From NCBI GenBank assembly GCA_026393895.1, contig JAPKZG010000044.1, positions 1 to 44,380 of the forward strand: DNA of 44,380 bases, read 5' to 3'. The translations under genes were made by a program, and so were the position numbers. This DNA comes from Candidatus Aminicenantota bacterium (lineage in GTDB: Bacteria > Acidobacteriota > Aminicenantia > Aminicenantales > UBA4085). This document shows positions 1 through 7,610 of the stretch, piece after piece (positions within the stretch are counted from its first letter, which is position 1; each line of letters begins with the position of its first letter). The notes under the pieces are model-generated. The model did not search any database. It worked only from the letters and a program-made list of their open reading frames with translations, and had not been told where the DNA came from.

Positions 1-1
1 C

Positions 2-988
2 GATGGGGTTGTAGATACCTTTGACGGCCTTGTTTACACCGGGCCGACGATCAGCCTCAAGGTCCGCGGCGTCGACGCCCGGAGGTTCGGCTTGACCGCC
101 GAAGACATCACCGCGGCCGTCAATACGGCCATGTTGGGGAGGACCGCGTCGTCGGTGCTGGAAGGGGATCGGGTGGTTGATATTCGAGTCAAAGTCGATC
201 CGGCACGATTGGATCGGCTGGCGCTGCTCCGGGAGCTGTCCCTTCGTTCTCCGGAAGGCAATGTGGTCAAGCTGTCCCAAGTCGTCGATGTCGTTGAGGA
301 ACCGGGCCAACTTGAGCTCCGGCGTGAGGATTCCCGGCAAGACGTCGCGGTCACGGCCAGGCTGGAAGGCCGCGATATGGGGAGCGCCATGCGTGAAATC
401 AAGGCTGTGATCGGGCAAGACGCTTCCCTTCCCCCGGGATCGGTCGAATATGGCGGCTTGTATGAGCAACAGCAGAAATCGTTCAAGAACCTGGTCATGG
501 TCCTGCTCATGGCTATTTTCCTCGTCTTCACAGTCCTGCTCCTCGAATTCGGTTCGTTTGCCGAGCCGATCGCGATCGTTTTCGGCGCCGTTCTCGCCTT
601 ATTCGGGACGGTCCTGGCCCTCTGGATCACCGGGACGTCGCTCAACGTCGTCTCGTTGCTTGGGGCCATCATCGGTATCGGGATCGTGGCCAAGAACGGT
701 ATTCTGATGCTCGATTTCGTCAAGCATCTCCGGGCCGAAGGGCTCGACCTGACCGAAGCCCTCATCCGTTCGGGACGGCGCCGCCTCCGGCCGGTTCTGA
801 TGACTTCGCTGGCCGCGGCGCTTGGGATGCTGCCGCTGGCGTATGGGATCGGCTCGGGAGCCGATATGCTCAAACCGCTGGCCGTCGCGGTCATCGGCGC
901 TCTTTGTATCTCTGTCCTGCTTTCCCTGGTCGCGACCCCGACTGTCTATGCCCTCCTGATGCGGTCCCGGAAAAAGACGATGGCTTGA
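2..988 (+). CDS. RND-family efflux transporter, C-terminal part
   Basis: This is the 3' end of an inner-membrane RND pump, which uses the proton gradient to drive export through a periplasmic adaptor and an outer-membrane channel. The reading frame is open from the left edge (first codon at 2), so about 328 residues are present and two thirds of a usual 1,000-residue protein lie outside. The first part is a periplasmic porter/docking segment. From about residue 160 there is a run of hydrophobic helices (NLVMVLLMAIFLVFTVLL, then IVFGAVLALFGTVLALWI), followed by GIVAKNGILMLDF, a typical RND transmembrane motif, and two last helices ending in TPTVYALL. The TTG at 92 is internal and is not a start. 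The substrate cannot be told from this part; metal or hydrophobic-compound export is possible. No downstream gene is clearly coupled to it. Confidence 0.93.
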   Translation, partial: DGVVDTFDGLVYTGPTISLKVRGVDARRFGLTAEDITAAVNTAMLGRTASSVLEGDRVVDIRVKVDPARLDRLALLRELSLRSPEGNVVKLSQVVDVVEEPGQLELRREDSRQDVAVTARLEGRDMGSAMREIKAVIGQDASLPPGSVEYGGLYEQQQKSFKNLVMVLLMAIFLVFTVLLLEFGSFAEPIAIVFGAVLALFGTVLALWITGTSLNVVSLLGAIIGIGIVAKNGILMLDFVKHLRAEGLDLTEALIRSGRRRLRPVLMTSLAAALGMLPLAYGIGSGADMLKPLAVAVIGALCISVLLSLVATPTVYALLMRSRKKTMA

Positions 989-1086
989 AGCCATTCAACG
1001 GAATATGAGGCAGTTTGAATAAAAGCCCGAGGTTGTTCATTAAAAACGACCCGGGCGGAACCGGCCGAGGCCGAAAAGGAGAAGTC

Positions 1087-2202
1087 ATGCGCAAATTTGC
1101 AGTCGGGGTCGCGTTTCTGTTGGTTTTAGGTTTGGCGGTTTTCGCCGCCGACGGACCGTATACGTTCCTCAAATCGATTTCGGTCGGGGCCGAGGGCGGA
1201 TGGGATTATTTATCCGTTGACGCCGCCGCCCGCCGGCTTTATGTCTCGCACGCGACGAAAGTCGTCGTCATCGATATGGACAAGGATGAAAGCGTCGGCG
1301 AGATTCCCGACCTTCAAGGCGTTCACGGCTTTGCCCTCGCTCCGGAATTGGGCCTCGGCTTCGCCAGCAGCGGCCGCGAGAATAAAGCCGCGATCGTCGA
1401 CCTGAAAACCCTGAAGATCATCGGAAAGGTCGAGACGGGCGAAAATCCGGACTGTATTCTCTATGTACCGGCCCATCAGGAGGTCTACACGTTCAACGGC
1501 CGCGGCCGGTCGGCCACGGTCTTCGAAGCCAAGACCGGCAACGTCGTCGCCACAATTCCACTCGGGGGGAAGCCCGAGTTCGCCGTCTTCGATCCGGCGA
1601 CCGACCGGATTTATAACAACATCGAGGATATGAGCCAGGTAGCCGTTATCGACGCTAAGACCCATGTCCTCGCAGCGACGTGGCCGTTGAAGCCCGGCGA
1701 GGAAGCTTCGGGCATGGCCGTCGATCTGAAAAGTCACCGGCTTTTCATCGTCGCCGGCAACAAACTCATGGTCGTGATGGACGATCAAACGGGAAATGTC
1801 GTGACGACGGTCCCCACCGGCGAGGGCACGGACGCCTGCGTTTTCGATCCGGGGACGAGTTTGGCGATGGGTTCCGCCGGAGAGGGAAACGTCACCGTCG
1901 CCCGCTTTGAGGCGCCGGATAAGCTGACCGTCATCCAGACGCTGGCCACGGCGAGGGGCGCCCGGACGATGACTTTCGACCCGGTCACCCATAAAATTTA
2001 TCTGTCGGCGGCCGAATATGAAGCCGCCCCCGAACCTCCCGCCGGCCAACCGGCTCCGCGGCCCAAGATGAAACCCGATTCGTTCAAGGTTCTGGTGTAC
2101 GCATACTCACCGGGGGGAGCGCCGGAACACCTGGAACTGCCCGCGCTCCCGGCCGGTGTAAGCGTACTCACCGGGGGAAGCGCGCTAGATACGCGGCGAT
2201 GA
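1087..2202 (+). CDS. Secreted YncE-like beta-propeller protein
   Basis: A 371-aa exported protein. The ATG at 1087 is preferred over the TTG at 1015 because AAGGAGAAG lies just upstream and translation then opens with a clean signal peptide (MRKFAVGVAFLLVLGLAVFA). The mature part shows repeated blades of the form LYVSHATKVVVID, AAIVDLKTLKIIGKVETG, ATVFEAKTGNVVATIPLGGKPEFAVFD and QVAVIDAKTHVLAATWPL, the YVTN/YncE seven-bladed propeller pattern. Such proteins sit in the periplasm or on the cell surface and usually bind ligands or partners rather than catalyse; the role here is unknown. The last 30 residues are low-complexity (GGAPEHLELPALPAG) and are encoded by an imperfectly repeated, hairpin-forming stretch, so the native C-terminus may have been replaced. 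It overlaps the convergent prepilin peptidase gene by 35 bp. Confidence 0.85.
   Translation: MRKFAVGVAFLLVLGLAVFAADGPYTFLKSISVGAEGGWDYLSVDAAARRLYVSHATKVVVIDMDKDESVGEIPDLQGVHGFALAPELGLGFASSGRENKAAIVDLKTLKIIGKVETGENPDCILYVPAHQEVYTFNGRGRSATVFEAKTGNVVATIPLGGKPEFAVFDPATDRIYNNIEDMSQVAVIDAKTHVLAATWPLKPGEEASGMAVDLKSHRLFIVAGNKLMVVMDDQTGNVVTTVPTGEGTDACVFDPGTSLAMGSAGEGNVTVARFEAPDKLTVIQTLATARGARTMTFDPVTHKIYLSAAEYEAAPEPPAGQPAPRPKMKPDSFKVLVYAYSPGGAPEHLELPALPAGVSVLTGGSALDTRR
2093..2184. repeat. Imperfect direct repeat with hairpin at a convergent gene end
   Basis: GTGTACGCATACTCACCGGG near 2096 is echoed by GTGTAAGCGTACTCACCGGG near 2156, each followed by a G-rich stretch and AGCGC. Between them GGGAGCG (2115-2121) can pair with CGCTCCC (2144-2150). 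The element lies in the last codons of the beta-propeller gene and reaches the convergent pilD stop. It may be a degenerate repeat or work as a two-way transcription stop; there is no T tract. Confidence 0.45.
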
Positions 2203-2938
2203 TTTGATCGCCCCAGACGAGGGCGACGTAAGCGGCCGGGGCGAGAAACGACCCGAAGGGGAGGGCGTATTTCATGTCCTTGCCCTTGGCCTTCATCAAG
2301 ATGACCCCGACGATCGCCCCGGCAAATGAGGCCAGGATCAGCGTCAGGATCGTTTTCTGCCAGCCGAGAAACGAACCGATCGTGAGCATCATCGTCACGT
2401 CGCCCAGGCCGAGCCCTTCGTTTTTACGGATCAGCCAGTAAAGCCCGTATATTAAAAGGAGAAATCCGCCGCCGACCGCCGCCCCGATCAACGCTCCTCC
2501 GATTTTCAGGTCGTCGCGGAAAAAGGAATAAGCGAAGCCCAGGACGATCCCCGGGTAGGTGATGACGTCCGGGAGGATTTGATGCCGGGCGTCGATGAAA
2601 GCCAGAACGATTAAACCGCTGGTGAACAGGGCGGAAGCGTAGAAGGGAAGGCCGAATCCGCCTGAGTGTATATAGACAACGGTTAGGAGCGCCGGCGTCA
2701 GGATTTCGACGATCAGGTACGTCACCCCGATCCGCGCCCCGCAATGGCGGCATTTCCCGCGCAGGAACATAAAGGACAGGACCGGGATGTTTTCGTAGGG
2801 CTTAATCCGTGTCTTGCAGGAGGGACAGGTCGAGGGCGGATGGAGCAGGCTCATCCGCAACGGCACCCGGTAGATGACGACGTTGAGGAAGCTGCCCCAG
2901 GCGAGGCCGAAGACGACGACGAGAATCAGCGCTTCCAT
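2168..2938 (-). CDS. pilD: Type IV prepilin peptidase / N-methyltransferase
   Basis: A 256-aa polytopic membrane aspartyl protease that cleaves the leader from prepilins and methylates the new N-terminus for type IV pili or type II secretion. The N-terminal region has the family segment GSFLNVVIYRVP and two CxxC pairs (CPSC about residue 39 and CRHCG about 64), the cytoplasmic zinc-binding part of full-length bifunctional enzymes. The two catalytic aspartates are seen in FIDARHQILPDVIT and GLGLGDVTMM. Length and about eight hydrophobic helices fit the family. It is the last gene of a minus-strand operon and overlaps the TPR gene by 13 nt, so the two are probably translationally coupled. No prepilin gene is in the window. 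Confidence 0.95.
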   Translation of the reverse strand: MEALILVVVFGLAWGSFLNVVIYRVPLRMSLLHPPSTCPSCKTRIKPYENIPVLSFMFLRGKCRHCGARIGVTYLIVEILTPALLTVVYIHSGGFGLPFYASALFTSGLIVLAFIDARHQILPDVITYPGIVLGFAYSFFRDDLKIGGALIGAAVGGGFLLLIYGLYWLIRKNEGLGLGDVTMMLTIGSFLGWQKTILTLILASFAGAIVGVILMKAKGKDMKYALPFGSFLAPAAYVALVWGDQIIAAYLARFPR

Positions 2939-3768
2939 GGAATCACCGCCGTCTTGATTTCGCCGGTATTAGGGTCGTAAACGTAATCTTTGCCGTCGAA
3001 ATCCTTCGGCACGGCCGTGATCAACCGGGCCGTGACGAGCTCTCCGAGGTCCCGGGCGGCCCGGCCGCGCAATTCCCGGAACCGGTCGAGGGAGGCTTTC
3101 AAGGCGGCGATGTCGACGGCCGCTTTGACTTGATAAAGGTGGTTACTGGCGATTTTTTTAATTTCGGGGTCCGTCGCCGTCTGGAAGACTTCCCGCCAGG
3201 TCGTCCAGGACGTCTGGTAATCCATCGCCTTGTAAGCCGAGTTGGCAAACAGGCGCTTGGCGATATCCGGAGCGCCGGGGATTTCCGAAGCTTTTTTATA
3301 ATAGGCCTTCGCCCGTTCGTAATCTTTGAGATACAGCTGGCAGTAATGGCCCGCCTCGAGTGGGAAGATCCACTGATCAGGATTGCGGGTGGCCCCGTCG
3401 TCGTACATTTTGAGGGCGAGTTCGCCGTCGCCCGTGTCGTAATGAGCGATGAGTGCGGCCGTCAGGTAGGGATCAATCCAACGGGGGTCGAGATCGGCGA
3501 TGACGCCGAAGATGCGGCTGAAGTGAGTGAAGCGTTCCTTGACGGCGGTGTTGGCGTAGTATTGAATCGCCCAGACATAGGCGATGTCGGCCATCAACGA
3601 TGGAAAGCCGAACGTGGCCGCTTTTACGGCGGGCCCGGACGGCAGGTAGACGATGCCGGCCCCGGGAATTTTCCCCCGGGTCAATCTGTCCAGATTGAGC
3701 TTGAGCCCGGCGATTCCGGCCAGGGCCAGAAGAAGGACCGCCGGAACGATCAGCGTCCGTTTGTCCAT
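2926..3768 (-). CDS. Membrane-anchored TPR protein of the ABC/prepilin peptidase operon
   Basis: A 280-aa protein with an uncleaved-anchor-like N-terminus (LIVPAVLLLALAGIAGLKL) followed by a mostly helical region with degenerate tetratricopeptide repeats, for example ALKMYDDGATRNPDQWIFPLEAGHYCQLYLKDYERAKAYYKKASE around residues 120-165. The last 40 residues (ELVTARLITAVPKDFDGKDYVYDPNTGEI) resemble the C-terminal loop seen in pseudopilin-like and TPR assembly proteins. It starts 3 nt after the permease stop and overlaps pilD, so it belongs to that operon. Its position beside an ABC exporter and prepilin peptidase suggests a periplasmic assembly or scaffold role, perhaps the counterpart of Myxococcus PilG, but sequence similarity to PilG cannot be claimed from here. 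Confidence 0.8.
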   Translation of the reverse strand: MDKRTLIVPAVLLLALAGIAGLKLNLDRLTRGKIPGAGIVYLPSGPAVKAATFGFPSLMADIAYVWAIQYYANTAVKERFTHFSRIFGVIADLDPRWIDPYLTAALIAHYDTGDGELALKMYDDGATRNPDQWIFPLEAGHYCQLYLKDYERAKAYYKKASEIPGAPDIAKRLFANSAYKAMDYQTSWTTWREVFQTATDPEIKKIASNHLYQVKAAVDIAALKASLDRFRELRGRAARDLGELVTARLITAVPKDFDGKDYVYDPNTGEIKTAVIPWKR

Positions 3769-3771
3769 GGC

Positions 3772-4536
3772 TCAGATGAAATCCCGCCTCCGGAAAATCC
3801 AGACGGCCAGCAACAAGACGAAGGCCGTGTAGACCGCGGAATAGGCGACCGCCCCCAGCCACAAACCGCCGGGTAGGGGAAGATTTTGGACGACCTCGGC
3901 CTTGATGTTGAAATTCTCCAGGTCGGGGAGAATCGCATAGACGGCCCGCAGCAGAGTCCGGCCCAACCCCGGCGGCGTTTTTTTGATCAGGGTTTTCAGG
4001 CTCCAGGAAAAATGACCGATCAGGTAAAAACTGAGGGCGAAAAGCGAGCTGAGGATCGGCGTGGAGAAGCAGGAAAAAAGGACGGCCACCGCCGTCAGGA
4101 GAATCAGCTCCAGGAAGATGAAAAAGACCGCGAGCACCATCCGGCCTTCGATTTTAAATGTGTGCAGGAAAACGACGGCCAGATAAACCAGGGTCATGGC
4201 CCAGACCATGACCGCGAGAGTCAGGACCAGGCCGAGGAATTTCCCCAGCAGGAACTCGGCCCGGCGGATGGGTTTGGAAATCAGGGTGAAGATCGTCCGT
4301 TTCTCGATTTCCTTGTAGACCAAACCCGTCCCGATCAGGATGGCTATCAGCGCCCCGAAGAACGAGATGGACGCGAGGCCGACGTCCTTGACGACTTTGA
4401 CCCGGTCGCCCACGGTCAGGACGGCCAGCACCCGGGCCAGGGCGATCGACAGGGCCGAAAAAAACAGGAGGAGATAAAGCGCCCGGTCGCGGACGGCCTC
4501 CTTGAACGTGTTTCGGGCGATGACCGATATCGTCAT
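3772..4536 (-). CDS. ABC-2 type transporter permease (PilI-like position)
   Basis: A 254-aa integral membrane protein, the permease partner of the ATPase next to it. The ATG at 4536 gives MTISVIARNTFKEAVRDRALY, the standard N-terminus of ABC-2 permeases (NTFKEAVRDR amphipathic segment before the first helix). Hydrophobic helices follow at about 22-40, 55-75, 105-130, 140-175, 180-200 and near the C-terminus. A much longer open frame extends upstream to 5289, but it runs antisense to nothing and through the ATPase gene in another frame, so it is not coding. The start overlaps the ATPase stop as ATGA, a coupled arrangement. Substrate unknown; gene order suggests a part in pilus biogenesis. Confidence 0.9.
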   Translation of the reverse strand: MTISVIARNTFKEAVRDRALYLLLFFSALSIALARVLAVLTVGDRVKVVKDVGLASISFFGALIAILIGTGLVYKEIEKRTIFTLISKPIRRAEFLLGKFLGLVLTLAVMVWAMTLVYLAVVFLHTFKIEGRMVLAVFFIFLELILLTAVAVLFSCFSTPILSSLFALSFYLIGHFSWSLKTLIKKTPPGLGRTLLRAVYAILPDLENFNIKAEVVQNLPLPGGLWLGAVAYSAVYTAFVLLLAVWIFRRRDFI

Positions 4537-5450
4537 TGGTTCGTCACCGTGTCGACGAAAATGTCCTCGAGCGTCTGGGTGCGGGGGATCAGGGCGTGAA
4601 TCCGGCCGCCGCGTTCGCGGACCAAGTCGAGCACCGGCTGGACGTTGGTCTCGTCGAAGACCTTGAGAAGCGTCCGGCCTTCGCGAACCTGGACGCATTC
4701 GCCGAAGGCCGCCAGCGACTCGTCGTCCACCCCGGACACTGTGATTTCGGTGAACAGGACTTTTTCCGAGACGAGGTCGGAGAGGCATCCCTGGTTGAGA
4801 ACGCGCCCGCCGACGATGATCGCCACGTGGTCGCAGATCATTTCGATGTCCTGGAGGATATGCGAGGTGAACAGCACCGTCCGGCCGGCGTCGCGGAGGC
4901 CGAGGATGATGTCGCGGATTTCCTTCCGGCCGAGCGGGTCGAGGCCGCCGAGCGGTTCGTCCAAAATCACGAATTCCGGCTCGTTGATCAGGGCCTGGGC
5001 TAGGCCGACGCGTTGGAGCATGCCCCGGGAGAATTTGCGGAGCTGGAGGTCGGCCGCCCGTTCCAGGTCGACGAGTTTGAGGAGGCGGTCGATCCGCCCG
5101 GCCCGCTCGGCCTTCTCCACCCGGAACAGCTGGGCGTAGAAATCGAGGAATTCGCGGCCCGTGAGGTAATCGTAGAAATAGGGATTCTCCGGAAGGAAAC
5201 CCACTTTGTCCTTCGACCGGGGATCGAGAGGGGACCGGCCGAAAAGGGAGATCGTCCCGGCGTCGGGGAAAATCAGCCCCAAAACGCATTTGATCGTCGA
5301 AGTTTTGCCCGCGCCGTTCGGTCCGAGATATCCGAAGATTTCCCCCTCGGCGACCGAAAAGGAGACGCCTTTCAGGACCTCTTTGGTTTTGGGGATGAAC
5401 CCCAGCCGAAACGACTTGCGGACGTCCGCCAGCTCCAGCACGTTTCCCAT
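4533..5450 (-). CDS. ABC transporter ATP-binding protein (PilH-like position)
   Basis: A 305-aa ATPase with Walker A GPNGAGKT (about residues 43-50), Q-loop GFLPENPYFYDYLTG, signature LRKFSRGMLQRVGLAQAL, Walker B FVILDEPLGGLDP and the switch His in LFTSHILQDIEM. The 85-residue C-terminal extension ending in LEDIFVDTVTNQ is typical of ABC-2 exporters of the CcmA/NatA type. It is the first gene of the operon ATPase, permease, TPR protein, pilD. In Myxococcus xanthus an ABC system (PilG, PilH, PilI) is encoded directly before pilD and is needed for type IV pilus assembly; the same order here makes this a reasonable pilH candidate. There is no Shine-Dalgarno; the -10 box lies 11 nt before the ATG. 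Confidence 0.93.
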   Translation of the reverse strand: MGNVLELADVRKSFRLGFIPKTKEVLKGVSFSVAEGEIFGYLGPNGAGKTSTIKCVLGLIFPDAGTISLFGRSPLDPRSKDKVGFLPENPYFYDYLTGREFLDFYAQLFRVEKAERAGRIDRLLKLVDLERAADLQLRKFSRGMLQRVGLAQALINEPEFVILDEPLGGLDPLGRKEIRDIILGLRDAGRTVLFTSHILQDIEMICDHVAIIVGGRVLNQGCLSDLVSEKVLFTEITVSGVDDESLAAFGECVQVREGRTLLKVFDETNVQPVLDLVRERGGRIHALIPRTQTLEDIFVDTVTNQ

Positions 5451-5461
5451 GATCGGCTGCT

Positions 5462-5467
5462 ATTATA
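5462..5467 (-). promoter_or_regulatory. Extended -10 promoter of the ABC/pilD operon
   Basis: Read on the minus strand, TGCTATAAT is a full extended -10 (TGn plus TATAAT). Its last base is 11 nt from the ATG at 5450, so transcription would start about 4-5 nt before the start codon. The -35 is poor (CTGATG, spacer 18), as is usual with an extended -10. Confidence 0.6.
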
Positions 5468-5580
5468 GCACAACGAACGCCGGCTCATCAGGAGGAAGAG
5501 GGCGGCGCGAGAAAACGCGCATGTTCGATCGTTCCCGGTCGATTCGTGTTAAAATATCTCCGCGTTGGAGGAGGTCAAAC

Positions 5581-6630
5581 ATGAAAATAAAATCGATTCT
5601 CTTTCCGATTGTGGCCGTGGCGGCCGTCTTGTCGGCGGCCTGCCTGGCTTCCTTCCCGTCCTCCGGCGGATATGACGTCGAACCGACCCAGAATTGGGAC
5701 GCGTCCAACCGTCTGGTCGATCTGGCCAGGAATTTGGCGGAGCGGGCCGGCGAAATCGTCGGGACGATGGAGGACCAAATCGATGACCGGTACAGTTCCT
5801 GGTCGGACAATCAAATCGAGGCCTTGTTCGCCGCCGAGAATTTCGCCGCCGCCGGCCGGGCCTTTCATCGGTTGGCCGAGCGGGCCGAATATGGCTCGCG
5901 ATATTCCGTGCGTTCGGGCCTGGATCGGGCCTACCGGTATCTCCTCCGGGCCTACGACGACCTCGAATCGGCCGCCCGGGGCGGGAGCCGCACGTACGCC
6001 CTCTCCGACTGCGCCTCCATCCTCCGGCGGATCGAACGGGAATTGGGCGGCGGCTTGAACCGGACCTCCGGCGGCGAGGATCAAATCGAACGGAACCAGC
6101 TCCAGGAGAATGATTGGGACGGGAATTACGTCAAGGGTCGCGACGCAACCGTCTATCTGATCGAACGGCGCGAATCCGGCGATTTTATCCGGCGGCCGTT
6201 CCAAAACCTCGAGAGCCTGTTCAAATACAACTATGATCAGGACCGGGGAGATAACCCGTGGGGCCACGTCGCCGAAGTTCCTGCCGAGACGCTCGACCGG
6301 ATGCGGACGGGAGACCCGATCAACCGGAGTTTCGAAGGGCTGATGGTCGTCGAGCCGGGGAAGCTGCCGAACCGGTCGGTTTACCTCATTCAAGGCGGGA
6401 AAAAACGCGGTTTGACCAAGGCCACACTCGTCCTCCGGTACGGCGGCTGGAAGAAGGTGTTCGAGATCCCGAAGACCCATCCTGTGATCGTTCACGCTTC
6501 CCCCCTTCGTCCCCTTCCTTGCGGAGGGGAAATGCGGGCTGTTGTCAGCAAAAGGGGGGTTGATGATGGGAACCAAAAGGTGGGGGCTTTCTCCAGCCCG
6601 CAAAAGAAAGCCAAACACAATATAATATAG
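5581..6630 (+). CDS. Exported protein of unknown function with a repeat-derived tail
   Basis: A 349-aa protein starting at an ATG preceded by GGAGGAGG. The first 22 residues form a signal peptide or lipoprotein signal (LFPIVAVAAVLSAAC); the -3 position of the lipobox is Ser rather than Leu, so lipidation is uncertain. A helical region (about 30-170, with LARNLAERAGEIVGTMEDQ and AAGRAFHRLAERAEYG) is followed by a beta-rich region with two related motifs, ATVYLIERRESGDFIRRPF and RSVYLIQGGKKRGLTKATL. These resemble short repeats of surface proteins in which a Lys-Arg turn follows a hydrophobic strand. After about residue 305 the sequence becomes unlike the rest (ASPLRPLPCGGEMRAVVSK and beyond) and coincides with a hairpin-rich stretch, so the natural end seems to have been overwritten. 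No known family recognised. Confidence 0.75.
   Translation: MKIKSILFPIVAVAAVLSAACLASFPSSGGYDVEPTQNWDASNRLVDLARNLAERAGEIVGTMEDQIDDRYSSWSDNQIEALFAAENFAAAGRAFHRLAERAEYGSRYSVRSGLDRAYRYLLRAYDDLESAARGGSRTYALSDCASILRRIERELGGGLNRTSGGEDQIERNQLQENDWDGNYVKGRDATVYLIERRESGDFIRRPFQNLESLFKYNYDQDRGDNPWGHVAEVPAETLDRMRTGDPINRSFEGLMVVEPGKLPNRSVYLIQGGKKRGLTKATLVLRYGGWKKVFEIPKTHPVIVHASPLRPLPCGGEMRAVVSKRGVDDGNQKVGAFSSPQKKAKHNII
6500..6601. repeat. Hairpin-rich element inside the 3' end of the preceding gene
   Basis: CCCCCCTT (6500-6507) is complementary to AAGGGGGG (6552-6559). Inside it CCCCTTCC (6511-6518) can fold on GGAGGGG (6523-6529), and GCGGGCT (6534-6540) can pair with AGCCCGC (6595-6601). The composition differs from the coding region before it. 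It looks like a palindromic insertion that now encodes the last 40 or so residues of the gene at 5581. Confidence 0.45.
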
Positions 6631-6652
6631 AATTCCGGAAAAATCAAGATAA

Positions 6653-6680
6653 AACGGCCGCCAAATTTCGTCCGGCCGTT
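6653..6680 (+). promoter_or_regulatory. Leader hairpin before the DUF3467 gene
   Basis: AACGGCCG (6653-6660) and CGGCCGTT (6673-6680) form a perfect 8-bp stem with a 12-nt loop. TATAAT at 6621-6626 may be the -10 of a promoter, leaving a leader of about 95 nt that contains this hairpin. No T tract follows, so it is more likely a leader or mRNA-stability structure than a terminator. Confidence 0.4.
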
Positions 6681-6726
6681 CCTGAAAATATTTAATTTTC
6701 GGGCGATTTTAAGGAGAGCAAAAAAA

Positions 6727-7005
6727 ATGGATGAGAAAAAAATCGATATCAAGGTGGACGAGGCGACCGCCGTCGGTCAATACGCCAACGTGGCCGCCAT
6801 CCGCCATTCGCGAGAGGAATTCATCTTCGATTTTGCCTTCCTTTTTCCGGATCATCCGGCCGGGAAATTGATCGCCCGGTTGATCCTCAGTCCGGCGCAC
6901 GCCAAACGATTCCTGGAAGCGCTGTCGTCCAACGTTGAAGGATATGAGTCGAGCTACGGGCCCCTGCCTCCGGCGGAGACGCCTCCGGTCGGGTTCGTTC
7001 ATTGA
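6727..7005 (+). CDS. DUF3467 family protein
   Basis: A 92-aa soluble protein recognised by the DUF3467 pattern: a YANVAAIRHSREEFIFDFAFLFP core, then ARLILSPAHAKRFLEALSSNVEGYE. The family is small and widespread in bacteria; its job is not known. An AAGGAGAGC ribosome binding site lies ahead of the ATG. It is single-standing: a terminator hairpin begins immediately after its stop codon. Confidence 0.88.
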   Translation: MDEKKIDIKVDEATAVGQYANVAAIRHSREEFIFDFAFLFPDHPAGKLIARLILSPAHAKRFLEALSSNVEGYESSYGPLPPAETPPVGFVH

Positions 7006-7030
7006 GGCGGCCGTCGCCCCGGCCGCCTTC
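7006..7030 (+). terminator. Intrinsic terminator after the DUF3467 gene
   Basis: GGCGGCCG (7006-7013) and CGGCCGCC (7020-7027) form a perfect 8-bp stem with a 6-nt loop, starting on the base after the stop codon and followed by TTCTT. Confidence 0.75.
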
Positions 7031-7159
7031 TTGACATTCGCCGGAAATTCCTATATCAATTGAAGCAAGATCCGAGCCATGATGAGAAATCCGAGAATGA
7101 CGGAACGGCCGGATTCGTGTATTCTTGAAGACGCCCAAATTCACTGGAGGTAATATCCC

Positions 7160-7357
7160 ATGGCGTTCGAATTCAAAAATTCCAGAGGGGCCAGCTACTT
7201 TCTCCACGCGAAGAACGTGACGCTCAAGGGCGGCCGGAAACAGATGATCTATTACTTCGGCAAAGAGGTCAAGGAAGGCGCCCTGGACGCGGTTCCCGCG
7301 GGTTACCAGGTCATCGAAACGCCCAAGACCGGCATGCCCATTCTCAAGAAAAAGTAA
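7160..7357 (+). CDS. Small conserved protein of unknown function
   Basis: A 65-aa protein, MAFEFKNSRGASYFLHAKNV to MPILKKK, preceded by GGAGG 9 nt before the ATG. I recognise the pattern (MAFEFKNSkG.., IYYFGKEVKEGALD, VPAGY.VIE..KTGMPILKKK) as a small conserved hypothetical found in cyanobacteria and various anaerobes, without a known function. The high Lys and aromatic content and two-to-three-strand layout would suit a nucleic-acid-binding fold, but this is speculation. It has its own strong terminator and is not in an operon. Confidence 0.75.
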   Translation: MAFEFKNSRGASYFLHAKNVTLKGGRKQMIYYFGKEVKEGALDAVPAGYQVIETPKTGMPILKKK

Positions 7358-7380
7358 GAGGCCGGATTTCGTCGATTCCC

Positions 7381-7426
7381 CGGGTCCGGAGGAGGGAGAT
7401 GTTTCCCCGGACCCGTTTCTTCTTAT
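7381..7426 (+). terminator. Intrinsic terminator after the 65-aa gene
   Basis: CGGGTCCGG (7381-7389) pairs perfectly with CCGGACCCG (7407-7415), 17-nt loop, followed by TTTCTTCTTATT. The interval from here to the next start (7427-7610) shows only an interrupted palindrome, CCATGC (7544-7549) and GCATGG (7571-7576), which could be an operator. Confidence 0.85.
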
Positions 7427-7610
7427 TGCACCATCCTTTTCCTTTCCCGAAGGGTGACGCTCCGCCAGCGTTTTCTCCACCTGTTTTTTGTGTTCCGGAG
7501 ATCAATCGTCCAAAATCGAGGACAGTTCTCCGCCCGCCTTTTTCCATGCTGATATGGGAAAAATCTATTGGCATGGAAGTTGCAATGGAAGGCGGTGCAA
7601 GGAGACGAAG

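Noticed and set aside
3772-5289. A 505-codon minus-strand open frame joining the permease to a long Arg/Pro-rich N-terminus
   Set aside because: The upstream 250 codons are the ABC ATPase gene read in another frame; the permease proper starts at 4536 with a family-like N-terminus.
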